64,000 nucleotides of DNA from Linanthus parryae (Eukaryota > Streptophyta > Magnoliopsida > Ericales > Polemoniaceae), in the NCBI GenBank assembly GCA_023055425.1, contig JALGPY010000002.1, positions 47,639,321 through 47,703,320 on the forward strand, read 5' to 3'. Below are positions 43,899-56,883 of this stretch, piece by piece. Numbering within the stretch: position 1 is the stretch's first letter; every line of letters starts with the position of its first letter. A program made the translations under genes and the position numbers. The notes beneath the pieces are model-generated. The model did no database searches and had not been told where the DNA came from. It saw nothing but the letters and a program-made list of their open reading frames with translations.

Positions 43899-45790
43899 AT
43901 GTCAAACACATAGAAGGGGCACCATTCCAAAAAAGTGAAATGACTACCTGAAGAGTAATCTCGAGGTGGATCGACTACGAGCCAAAGTGTTGGCTCATCC
44001 CATTCCTAAACCACTTAAGAATCGTTTTTGTGGATTGTTTCTGAGAATTGAGACTCGGTAATAGATAGCTGGCAATATGATTGATGAGCATACGAGACAT
44101 TGATTGATTGGATTTTAATTGGATTTTTTTTTAAGCAGCATGTTATTTGACACATGCATGATATATTACATTTCCTGTACTAGCATAGAGCATGTCGCGC
44201 AGACACCAGGTCAGCTCACTCACACGAGCGACCGCCTTCCCAATGTCTGGGATAAGTCTAGGTGTGGCGGAAGATGAGACGAAATCCCGATAAGCGCTAG
44301 AAGCTTACGATATGATATGAGATGCCTATCATATGAGGCATAATGCCTATGGTAAGAGCTAGACGCCTATCAGTAGAGCTAGTAACCTGTCAGACGGACT
44401 CAATTGTTGCATTGGAAGTAAGTTACAAGGTGAGACTGGTTATGTTTAATCGAACATGGTTAATACCCCAAGCCTTGTACAGTATGCGTAGAGAAAGCCA
44501 GATGCGAGAACTGATTTTTGTGCACAAGTGTGTGACATCTCAGTGCTCGGGTTGGTGGCCATAAGGGCTACTGGGTCAAGATCTGCATAGTGGTCCTTAC
44601 AGGATAAGACATGCGCTCTGATCAGAGTTCGAACACTATGGCGCATATTTCCCCAGAATAACGCGCGCTTATGAGGAACCATGAGGTGATGAGTAAAATT
44701 AGTCCCTGGGATTCCTCATCGTGTGAATCGATCATAAAGATATGATTGACACTGTATAACCTTAGTACTTTTATCCATGTTGTGGAGAGAGGGGTCGCTG
44801 GTGCTACTTTAGCGTGACACCTTAGGGATATGGATGATTTGGCCTTCCGGACATTGTTAGGAAAGCAGCTGATCCGAATCAAAGCAACGCAAGGATGGAA
44901 AGGAATATTCTCATTGCATCGCTCTTTGTTGTTTCATTGGGCACACCTACAAGATCTTATGAGATCATGCAGGATATGAATATAATGAAGGAGATGTTGA
45001 TTCATTGGAACATGGCCTACGGGAAAAGGAAGGTGCTCCTGATCCACGAGATGACAATCCGAGGAATCTGGGGAATACGAGAGTTATTACTATGCATTGT
45101 TTCTTAAAATGGTAGAGTGAGCCTGCTGATAGCTCATATCGTATGAGTTTAGAGTATGGAACTCCCGATTGCAGGAACTCTCATCGGTCACTCGCCACGG
45201 CCGCGACGATACTTTTTGTAGATGATAGCAGTCGGAGATTGAGGGAGACTAGATGAATTGTGATTGAGCAGCCCCACTGTACGAGTGGGAGATCTTAGCA
45301 ATTGGTGCGCCCATGTGGGGTGCCCAATGCAAATATTACAATCTTATGGGGTTAGCTGCAATGAGGCACGAACTTAAGGGGGTTAGTAGCAAAGGCTTAA
45401 ACCCTTGGGATTTATGTGCAAACCTAGGAGAAGTTTTGCCTATATAAGGAGGCATCCTACATATTTTAATGCGAGTAACTAAGTAAAGAATTACTATCCA
45501 CATTCATTATTAGTTGTAGAGAACCCTAGTCTCTCTCTTCAACTAGAATTGAAGAAGGTGGTACGTGGGGTGGATCAAAGTGTTCGTCCTAATGATTCGC
45601 ACCAAGATCAAGGTGCAGGCATAGGAAAACAAGCAACAACAAGATCACAATCCGTCGCTCTAGGAGCTTAGGCGAGGAGGTAAACACATGAATCTTCTGC
45701 TATAATTCATGTTGTAGATCTATGTATGCTTAGATCAGTCCCTTCCTTCAGTGTAGTTTCCGCCTCGGTATTATTAGTACCATACGTACT
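43899..45790 (+). mobile_element. LTR-like remnant with TATA box
   Basis: Non-coding, GC-richer sequence with repeated GATATGAGATGCCTATC-like and AGAGCTAG.CGCCTATCAG blocks (44300-44400). A TATA box (TGCCTATATAAGGAGGC, about 45430) is followed by a leader-like CTCTCTCTTCAACTAGAATTG. It looks like the right half of a Ty3-type LTR. Ends and primer site are not identified and no gag or pol is present in the window. Confidence 0.4.
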
Positions 45791-47884
<2,094 letters not shown>

Positions 47885-48134
47885 CGCGTAAACAACATCA
47901 CGCAGCGATTCATTTATTGATTATTAGTTGAGTTAGAGCACAAACACGACCCAGCATGTATGTTGTATATAGAGAGTTACTTATGCTAGTAGGGAGCTGC
48001 GCTGTTTAGATAATCAAAATTTCACCAAGTCCAATTATTTTTGAATAATGTAACTATTTTCTTTCAAACATTTATTTTCAAAGTTAATTAACGAACCATT
48101 TAAGTTTAAGATCATTTCAGGTTGTACTAACGGT

Positions 48135-48840
48135 GAACCGAGGTCCAACTCCTAAACCAATAGGTTTCATCACCTCGGGCGAATGAAACCAAAAAAATAT
48201 CAGAGTGTTATATATAATGTCTACAATCCATCCCCTAAAAAAAGTATGTCTACAATCTTGGAAGAGGTAATAGCAATTAAATAGTTGTTCTATGTAACAG
48301 TTGAAATAGTATACTTTATATGAAGCGCAATTAATAAATAAAAATATGATCAAATTAAAACTAAGTTTTACAACAAAATTTTGTGTGAAAAACTAATATG
48401 TTAAGAAATTTGGTCGTACATTTTATATGAAATCATTTTTACAAACATAAGACTTGAAAATGAAAATATTTTTTGTAATTGCACAATGCCATTGCTTAAT
48501 CGTTAGATAACGGCTCATAATGAAGAATATTGTTTCATTGAATAAAGATAGTACTTAAGTTAATCGACAATAAATGAAAATTATATAAAATATCTACAAT
48601 ATATTGAAAAGGTAAGATTATAAAAATAATTGTTAATTTGAATGTTGATTTTACACACTTCACAAGAAGTGCATATACATGTAAATATTCTCGAAGTTAA
48701 AACTAAATTCCACAAAATGCTTACCAAGAAGAACTAACATGTTCAAAATATTGGCGTACATTTAATATGATTTTTTTCACTAAAATAAGAATTTATATGT
48801 ATATATATTAATTACACCAGGCCATTGCTACCCCCAAACC
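48135..48840. repeat. Degenerate about 340-bp tandem repeat (copy B)
   Basis: Counterpart of 250-945 with the same two related units. It is conserved between A and B, so the tandem array predates the duplication. Confidence 0.5.
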
Positions 48841-48976
48841 TATTCCGACCAAATGTTAAGATTATACGAAATTCTGACCATATTTTGAAATTTAAGTTTG
48901 CCGGAGTACACACCAGGTACGCTTTCTTTGATTTATGTGACAAATTTTGGTTCTACGGTATCATACTTGCTACCAT

Positions 48977-49767
48977 GGTTGTCAAAATCCCGATCCGGAT
49001 CTTACGATCCTACAATTTTACGATCTTTGATGGCATAGTCGATCTTGATCCCATGTAAACTCCCAAACTCATAGGATCTCATGTAGAATCCCGATTCTAC
49101 AAGTAGAACCCTAGAATCTTATACGATTTTACGATCCAAACTACTCTTCAAAGGAACTTCTCGATATTTACAAAGCGGAGAATGGTTCCGAAGTTTACTG
49201 GACTCTTGCTTCTTTAGGTGCTATGTACCCTGCCTAAGCTGTTTTTATGCCAAGTACCCATAGAATAACGGTTACACCATATATTAATCACTTTCTACTA
49301 CAGGCATGGAGCCGAAATCGTTTTACTTAATTTTTCCCCATGTTTAGGGCCATACCAACGTTATGAAACATTTTCTCTCATTACTATCAACATTGTGGTC
49401 AACTCATCTTTGATCAAACTCGTCCTTTTAGTCTGTGACTTACCCTTTTAGCACCTCAAATTTTTCATAAAATGAAATGTGGGTTTCCAAGTAAAGGAAT
49501 TCGTTTGCTTCCTTTTTCTGTGTGTAGAAACTCGATAAGGAACAACGTTTGAGTAGTTATGGCATTAGTTCTTAGAGAATTGCAGAATCGTATACTAGCA
49601 TTTTTATGACGATAAGAACTTGAAAATAAGTAATTTAAGTAGTCACAATATTAATAAAAAAATAAAAATTACAGTTTTGTAGGATCTTACGATCCCGATC
49701 ATATCCTACGATCCCCGATCCTGTGGTGCACTCTACGATCCTATGTAGGATCCTGATCTTGAAAACC
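48977..49767. mobile_element. MITE-like element with GATCC-rich inverted ends (copy B)
   Basis: Same element as 1084-1845. The left end here keeps CCCGATCCGGATCTTACGATCC that copy A has lost, making the inverted ends longer and clearer. Confidence 0.55.
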
Positions 49768-50835
49768 TTGCTTACTACAGAAGGAAGATAGCACAATCCA
49801 TTCGATGAGAACTGCAACTGGTTTCAAGAATTAGACAAAGAACTGAAGGTGAAGGTCCTAGCTACTTACCTCAACCTAACCGTGAAGAGATAGTCCAATT
49901 TATTCAGAGGAGTACCTAGAGGTATTAAAGAGATGCTAATGTTGCGCGCAACACACTTAGAAGAGAATGAGGGAGATAGAGGTTTGTGGATTCTTTCTTA
50001 AGAACACTATGAATGTTCATGAAGAGCTCCAACTTTTGCTATTTTGATATTTCCCACAGTATGAGCCTTGAAACATCATCAATTAAGGTGTCATATTGGA
50101 GAGAATTTGAATTAATAGTTAGAAGTAGGGGTGGGATCATTATAGGGGAGATAGGTGTCTTTTCTAAGACTTTAGGGCTGCATTTAGAATTTAGGGATAA
50201 ATTTCTTTCAAAATTTATTTTCTTCCTCACGACTTGTAGTTATTCTAAATTCACCCTTGTAAGTTCCAGTAATTTCAATTTTCCTACATTTTCACATTAA
50301 TATCCAGGAAATATATTTATAACAAGATCCCTCCCGAAGTTTACAAAATTACATTTGATTCCTTCTTGAAAGCTGGAGATATTACAGATCATCTGCCAGC
50401 TTTCGCTCTATTTCCTCAAATGGATGAGAACTAACAACATCACTTTTCCTAATAACCAATGTTACTTTGGGAGATACTGATTATTACTTATAGTATCACT
50501 AGAGTATTGCCCGTGCCTGAGGGCACTATCCCTAAATTGGATAGTTTTTTAATTCAGAGTCTTTTTTTAAATGAATTTAGAGGTCACTACTAGAAATGGG
50601 GGTATTTGTGGCTGAATTTTTTGAGGCGGTTGTGAAAAGAGCCACAAAAACATTTTTTTGCTGAAAATTGAGACCTCCAGTTAAACGTATTTTTAGTAGC
50701 CGCAAAAGTAAAAAATTAAGCGGTCGATTTAAATTTGCTTAAAAAAGCCCGCGTTTGTTCAGAAAAGTGTGGAGATATCCTAAAAAAAAGTAAAGTGTGG
50801 AGATAAGAACAAGAACGATAGTTTCAGAGCCCACG

Positions 50836-51270
50836 TTTGTTTCCAATCCCTAATATTGGGCAAAGCATCGGTTGCTATAGAAGATTAATCAATCATGAAG
50901 ATTCGATTGGTGCAGACGATGAAGGAGATTCGGGAGTCTATCGTCGATGGTCACAATTGACGACCAGTTCGCTCAAATTACCCTCTCCGGCGCTGCGCAG
51001 AAGTAAGAGAAAGGGGGTTTTGTGGTCATGTTCTCACCGCAAGGCGGGATGACCTCCGCCGCCTCCCTTATCGCTCATGCGTAGGTTACGGCAGTGGGTT
51101 ACGCAGGTGTTTCCGGCGAGTATCTGATGTTCAACGATGACAAGAGATCAGAACAGGGGTTGGCAATCGGGTACCGATTAATCCCACAAACACAGCCGCA
51201 ATTACTTCCTCAACAGTTGCAGCAGCCCAAAAATGCTGTTGCTGGTGGTGTTGTTGAATTGGGTTCTTAA
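50836..51270 (+). pseudogene. Captured host-like fragment in CACTA 1, unassigned
   Basis: GC-rich block just inside the left end. 51085-51270 is an open 61-codon stretch (GYAGVSGEYLMFND..., IGYRLIPQ, then Gln-rich, ending VVELGS and TAA), preceded by TAG. Further upstream, frames such as MVTIDDQFAQITLSGAAQK occur in a different register. It looks like pieces of the 5' or 3' exons of one or more captured genes; I do not recognise the family. Confidence 0.35.
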
Positions 51271-51849
51271 GATTCAGTTTCAAGGTACCCTAATTCTGCT
51301 TCTCATTCTCAAATTTACAGTTTTGTGGTACAATCTTTCTTTGATCTAGTTTTGAATTGGGGTTTTCGTTTAAAATTGTTTTTATAATACGGTGATGGTA
51401 GCTTAACAAATCCATTGTCTCGCCAAAGACCCATTATTTATCAAGATCCATCAGCCTAGAACCCTAGGGTTCATGATACCCTTGGTGTCTGATTATGGCT
51501 GATATCAAATTTTTTATCTGTTCTAAAACGATGTTTGGATCTAAGGAATGGTCGATTCGGAGCTTATCCACCTTGGAGTATGAAAGCTTCGAGTTTTAAA
51601 GTTTCAATTTTTTTATGTCCTATTTCTAGGCACTATTACGCTCATTTGATATGTAGGTTAAAATTTATCAATTTGATAGTGCCCAATTTAGTCTTTATAT
51701 GATTTGGTTTTATAGTTGATGAATAGCACGAGTAGTTGATCCAAAGATGTCTGATCTCTACTTGAGGGTTCTGATGCAACAATTTCAGAATTCTGTAGAC
51801 AGTCGATTCAATGGGTTAAACACGGAAAAGAGATAGTCTATTTCATTAT

Positions 51850-52210
51850 TAACACAAAAGTGCAACACACTGATGATCATAGTGTAAACAGGAATCAAAT
51901 AAACTCACACTTGGCTCCTTTGTTATGCATTTTTGGCTGTATAGTAATCTTTCCCTTTCTCGTTCCAAGAAGAGGACCGCACATTGTCTCCCTCTCGCAC
52001 TATTCTTCCAAGTTTGTGTTGTCTTTTTCGTCACTTGCCATTTTTTCTTCATTCTCATCAGTGCCATCTTCTTCTGCGACGTCTTTAACTTTTGCAGCCT
52101 CCTCCTTCTTATCTTCTTCCTTTTGTTCCACCATTCTAGAGTTTGCAGATGTAGATTCCCCCTTCTTGTTGTCTGAATGAAGAACACAGTTGGTGATCGT
52201 AGCAATAGCA
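51850..52210 (-). pseudogene. Captured acidic/lysine-rich exon in CACTA 1
   Basis: The minus strand between 52190 and 51990 reads MVEQKEEDKKEEAAKVKDV then AEEDGTDENEEK in the most plausible frame, before TAG. The composition is that of an acidic-tailed nuclear protein, but such low-complexity sequence cannot be assigned. Competing frames over the same bases are Lys/Arg-rich or Phe/Ser-rich. Confidence 0.35.
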
Positions 52211-52261
52211 ACTGAACTGACCGTTGGTTCTAAGAGTAAACTATAGAGGGTAGACCTGAAT

Positions 52262-52498
52262 AGTGTAACCTCATGAAACTGAAACAGGCCATTTCCGCTT
52301 CTTGTCGTACCAGATAGTCTGCTGCACTATCTGGCCGGGGTCAAATTGGTATGCCTGATATAAATTTTGCAGCGATTCGGCCTGAGTTCGGCTTGGTATC
52401 AAGAGTTTACTGAAAAGAGTGAGTAAAGATAATGGTATGCAAGGATCAGAAAAACTCTTGGAGATCTTCAGGATTCCCAAATTCTTCAGTAAAGGCAA
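52262..52498 (-). pseudogene. Captured fragment of a DUF604 (Fringe-like glycosyltransferase) gene
   Basis: The minus-strand frame includes TQAESLQNLYQAYQFDPGQI and then VQQTIWYDKKRKWPVSVS, a stop at 52271-52273, and GYTIQVYPL. This matches my knowledge of the plant DUF604 family, whose members carry LQ.L..A...DP..ILQQT.CYD...WTVSVSWGYA.Q near the C-terminal side. The Trp of SVSWGY is TGA here. Only this segment is present and it runs antisense to nothing else in CACTA 1. It makes this element a gene-carrying (Pack-type) CACTA. Confidence 0.6.
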
Positions 52499-52633
52499 TT
52501 GCGCAAGTAAGGGTGAGTAAAGATACTAATAAATACATGAAATGGCTACAACCTCTAACCTGTGAACTTAGACGAATAATTTTCTTCGGGCAGTCAGCAG
52601 TGTTTAAAATGGATATGCAGAAAACATTACAAC

Positions 52634-52831
52634 TTAGATCATTATAAAATGGAGAGAACCTATATTGAGTTGAATCTTACCTGCACGAGGTAAAATCCAA
52701 TTAGACTTGGCATTTGTAAGATCGAAAGAGAAAGGATTTGCAGATTTAGAAAAAGCTCCATGTATATATGAGCGGGGAGTATCATCCAATCTTCTGCACT
52801 GCAACATGGTTCTGCTCCAAAACATTGTCAA
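52634..52831 (-). pseudogene. Captured exon-like frame in CACTA 1, unassigned
   Basis: A 65-codon minus-strand frame (RTMLQCRRLDDTPRSYIHGA, then FSKSANPFSFDLTNAKSNW) upstream of the DUF604 piece on the same strand. Codon composition looks real and it could be another exon of the same captured gene, separated by an intron. I cannot confirm the family. Confidence 0.35.
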
Positions 52832-53704
52832 AAGTGAAAATATTCCTTTTGAGTTAAATGAACCATAAGGTCACACTGAATTTCACATTATGCTTTGAAT
52901 CATTAACTGTGGCATTATTGTTGATGTTTCTTTTAATCCAGTCAGTGAAACTAACATAACTGCTATTACTTATCCAGTTATTACCCCATATATCATTCCA
53001 TATTTGAGTAACTTTGGTGAAAGCTCTAAATAAGTGGTTTTGTTCTTCAAGATGCCATAAGTCAAACAGGTGTCCTCATGTGTTATACCACCAGACTCTC
53101 TATTATTGTTAGTAAGCAGCTTATTATGCAGTAAGGTCCAAATAAGAAAGATCATTTTATTTGGAACTTTTAATTTCCCAAATTTGATCTAACAACCTTC
53201 TGAATTACCCTCTAATTGCAGGTTTTCATTATCAATAGCCGTTAGAGAGGAATACTGGATTGCTTCACCACAAGCATCAGGCCTGATGCATGATTAGGCT
53301 TCCTTAACAACATTCTCCCATTCCTAGTCCGGAATTGAATGGTGCGGCAGGAAAATACATCCCATTATGTTTCCTTAATTTGAGTTGCTATTGCTTCGTT
53401 AGTCACTTAACTTAAAATTGTAGATTCTATCATTTTTATTGATAGTGTAATATCTAATTTCATATTATGATGTAAGTTTGAGCAATGGTGTTGGCGGCAA
53501 GGGTGGAAGTGGTGGGTCTGTGATGGGGTTGGGTTAATTTTACGGGTATTCTTGTTTTTTTGTTCTTTTTTGGTATCAAAGTGTAAAAGAAGTATGGTTA
53601 CCACCGGTTAAATTTTGTCATTAATTAGCGAAATGTTGTCCAGATTTTAGAATTGTCAATTATTTTTATTAGCAAACTGATCATTAGATATGCAATATTT
53701 TCAG

Positions 53705-53956
53705 GTCGAAATTGATACTCGAACGGAGGTGCAATTACTTTCCGGAACATTGCCAAAAGAAGTGGTTGAAGACGCCATTTTTATCTCAAAGGTACCAAGA
53801 AAAAAGGTTTGCGGAGTGCTTTTAGGAGACGAATCATGTGAAGTACGTGTTACGAAGGCTTACAACCCCGAAACACTTCTAGTGATTTGTTTTGGGGGCA
53901 ATAGAACTCTGGGAGACGTCTTCGATAGGAGCAATATTATTTGGAATTTATGCGAC
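53705..53956 (+). pseudogene. Exon-like block in the right part of CACTA 1
   Basis: Open for 84 codons after an ATATTTTCAG acceptor: VEIDTRTEVQLLSGTLPKEV, then VPRKKVCGVLLGDESCEVRV and FGGNRTLGDVFDRSNIIW. It ends GCGAC|GTAAGA, and a short continuation (IEAIDG, stop) follows a CTATGCAG acceptor at 54053. Not a known transposase motif. It may be part of the element's own gene or another captured exon. Confidence 0.4.
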
Positions 53957-55051
53957 GTAAGAATATATATTTATATATATTATGCATGTGCACGTTGATA
54001 TATTCACTTATGAAAATGCTAACTGTAAATATTTATAATTAATACTATGCAGATTGAGGCGATTGATGGGTAGATGCTAGTGAAGTCGTCGGAGCACGAT
54101 TTTTTCCGAACTCTGTGTAGTTTCGTATCGATTAGACAATGTTGTAAACTCTCATTATGTTTTTTGTCCTTAGAAAGAGTTTCTTACAACTTTGAACATA
54201 CGGTTTTAGCTTCTTGGTTGATGAATATTTACCAGGCATGGTATTTATGGATTTATATGATGTACAATTAAGTATTTTGGATATCTAAATTTAGTGTTTT
54301 TTATGATATTAGTAAGATTTAGTTGCAAAAATAAATATTCAGTTTTGATTGACACTGAAGGCAAAATTGTGCGGGAAAAAAGTCACAGGCGCCAAATATT
54401 TTGGCAGTTAATTTTTCTATTTGTGGCGGTATATGTCGAAGCAACATGTACAAATTTTAGCGCCAAAATAGTTAATTTGCGGCGGAAAAAAGTTTTTGTG
54501 GCGGCCAAGTTTCGACACAAAAACAAAAAAATTGGGGCAAGAACTTTCTATTTGTGGCGGTTACAAGCCGCTGCTACAACCGCTGCAAAAACTTTTTGTG
54601 GCGGGCAGGAACCGCCACAAAGCTTTTACGACTGAATCTGAGGAGGCAAAAAAAACCCGCCACAAAATCAGCCGCAAATACTATTTGTGGCGGTTTTGGG
54701 ACCAATTGTGGCGGAATGCGCCCGCCACAAAAACCCTCATTTCTAGTAGTGGGTGTTATCCAAATATTATATTTACAAATGTGATGAAAAAAAGAACAAC
54801 TTCCAAGTATGGGATGAAAATTATAATGGACGTGGGTATAACTCACAACCTCTCTCCTATTAGTAAGGGATGTAGTTGAGAAAAATCTCTCTCCTATTAG
54901 TTAGGGATGTCCAAAGAGAGTGGGTAGTTAGGGATGTCCAAGAAGAGTGGGTAGTTAGAGATGTAATAAGTAAGTGAGATCTAATGGTGGGGAAGAGGTT
55001 AATTTAATCTAACGGTTGAAAAGTCATAACTTAATTAAACCATGCTATTTT

Positions 55052-56520
55052 ATAATATAGATATGGCAAACTGCCTACGACGCATTTTATGGTGGATTTT
55101 TTAGTCATCATCTTCCTCGATAACGAGTATTCAAAATTTATTTCATCCATAATTTAATTTCTGGTTCACCAATGATTTGGATCCTCTTCAATGCACTTCC
55201 CTAGCAAAGTCGCCAATGCTGAAAGTCCGGATTCAAAAGTATGAATTACATAAGGTAGAACCACAACTACCAACTAATTACAAACTAACAATCAGTCCCT
55301 ATTAAACACAAGTACGAGAACGGGGAACTAAAAAATATTGACGAATTTGAAAATATGTATGATGATAAAATAACCTCCAATCATAATTTATAAACGCTAA
55401 GAATTGATTCACAAAGTATGGCAACATGGAACGCTTAATCCCGCGATAATGATTCTCCCTCTTCGTGTGTGCTCTCGATGATACGAAAAATGAATTAATG
55501 CTTAAAATGAATGACATCATCCCTATATACATTGCACCAATTGTCCCTTTAGTATTCATTGCGTTGATCAGTTGCTGGCAGACAACTCGTCTTCTCAGCT
55601 CAGTTTTCTTCTTGAATCTCTTAACCATTCCGTGATGCCATCCTCCTCAACTGCGCGTTAACCCTTAACTCCCATGTTGCACTATCCTCTTTGTTGAATC
55701 CTCTTTCCACTGACCCAAAACTTATCCTTGTTCCCACTTTTCACCCAAAAATAGTAGACAGAAGCCCCTGTATCAACAACATGAAATAATAAAATGCTTA
55801 ATACATCACATAATTAGCATCACTTGTTGAACGATATATTACTTCATGCAATGCATCAAAGATTATATTGTTTAGATCTTTATATTTTACTAGCATCTCA
55901 ATTACTCACAAAGCATGATTTTTTTAGGTTGTTGAGCACTATTGAACGCGCTCGTACACCCTTGTGAATTCATAATCCACAGCGTCGACGTGCCTACAAC
56001 TCGAGTATTTCTACTTACTGGTTTTCCTGCTAGGCCGGAGAATCTCCTCAAACTCTAACTGGGTGCAAGAATGGCTCTCGGAGACGTACATCTTCCCCCA
56101 ACCTCCTAGCCATACAAATCAATAACTCAATGATCCACACCGCAACAGTTAGATTTCACCGTGCTAGTATACCTTAACTTCCTGAAATCTCAACATGTCT
56201 AAAATTTACGTTGTTCCTCTTACTCTGGATGGAAACTAACATTTTCTCTTTCGTACGCCGTGATCCCCTACATACATACCTCAAGTGGTACCCTTTGAAA
56301 ATGTTGGTCTTATCTCTAAGTTAATCCGTATTTTCACTTGTGGATGTAACATATCATGGCAGACTTCCATTTTGTTTGTGATCTAACATATTAAACAAGT
56401 CTTCTATGTCTCATTACTTATTTTATTTAAATCTTTCCCACATGTGTATGTCATGTACGTGTGTGTGTGTGTGAAATAAAATGAAATATACCTACTTATG
56501 GTCGTAACATATAAGTTTGT
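55052..56520. other. Non-coding stretch upstream of the gene B promoter
   Basis: Counterpart of 2970-4440 in copy A. The 108-codon minus-strand frame at 55302-55628 exists only because of B-specific changes and is not open in A, so I do not call it a gene. Confidence 0.5.
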
Positions 56521-56600
56521 GATTCGATAAGAGAGCTCAAGCCCAATATGAATGTGAGGTCCAATAAAAAAGCTATATTGATCATTGTGATGATGAGCTT

Positions 56601-56678
56601 GGCCCAACATCTAGAAAACCCTAGTGTACGCCGTATGGAATGTAAATATTCAACCTTTAATTTTACTCCCTATATAAA
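56601..56678 (+). promoter_or_regulatory. Core promoter of gene B: site II, telo-box, TATA box
   Basis: GGCCCAAC at 56601-56608, AAAACCCTAG at about 56615-56624 and TATATAAA at 56671-56678 repeat the copy A arrangement with unchanged boxes. Confidence 0.6.
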
Positions 56679-56883
56679 CTAACATGGGTTTCAATCTCGC
56701 AACAGACGCCGCTTCCATTAGGGTTTGCAAACGATTCAAGGATTTGAAAAAGGAGCCATATAATCCTCAATCCGTTCTTAATCTTTTGAATCCTCAATTT
56801 TCCCAACTTTGTTTTCAATATCATTCTCGATCTAGTATTGATATTGTTGTCTTGTGACATAAACTCAACTCGACAGTAGCAGT

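Larger units (their letters stand above)
50585..54751. mobile_element. CACTA element 1 (4167 bp) with target duplication GGT
   Basis: Ends are CACTACTAGAAATGGGGGTA and, read inward from the right, CACTACTAGAAATGAGGGTT. GGT flanks both sides (50582-50584, 54752-54754), and copy A has the empty site GAGGTGTTATCC at 2652. Sub-terminal TTTGTGGCGG/CCGCCACAAA motifs are dense at 54480-54735 and around 50600-50720. No TNP2-like transposase is visible. The interior contains captured host sequence (DUF604 fragment and others). Confidence 0.93.
50509..55051 (-). mobile_element. Short Helitron (copy B), split by CACTA 1
   Basis: Orthologous position to 2575-2969. On the minus strand it starts TCTATATTATAAAATAGC at 55051. 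It ends with hairpin GTGCC-CTCA-GGCAC, ten bases, then CTAG at 50509, between A and T. Without the CACTA and one GGT it is about 373 bp. The hairpin is better preserved than in copy A. Confidence 0.75.

Noticed and set aside
56684..56857. A 57-codon ATG frame (MGFNLATDAASIRVCK...) just below the gene B TATA box
   Set aside because: The ATG is only 6 bases after the TATA box, upstream of any likely transcription start. Copy A lacks both the ATG and the frame.
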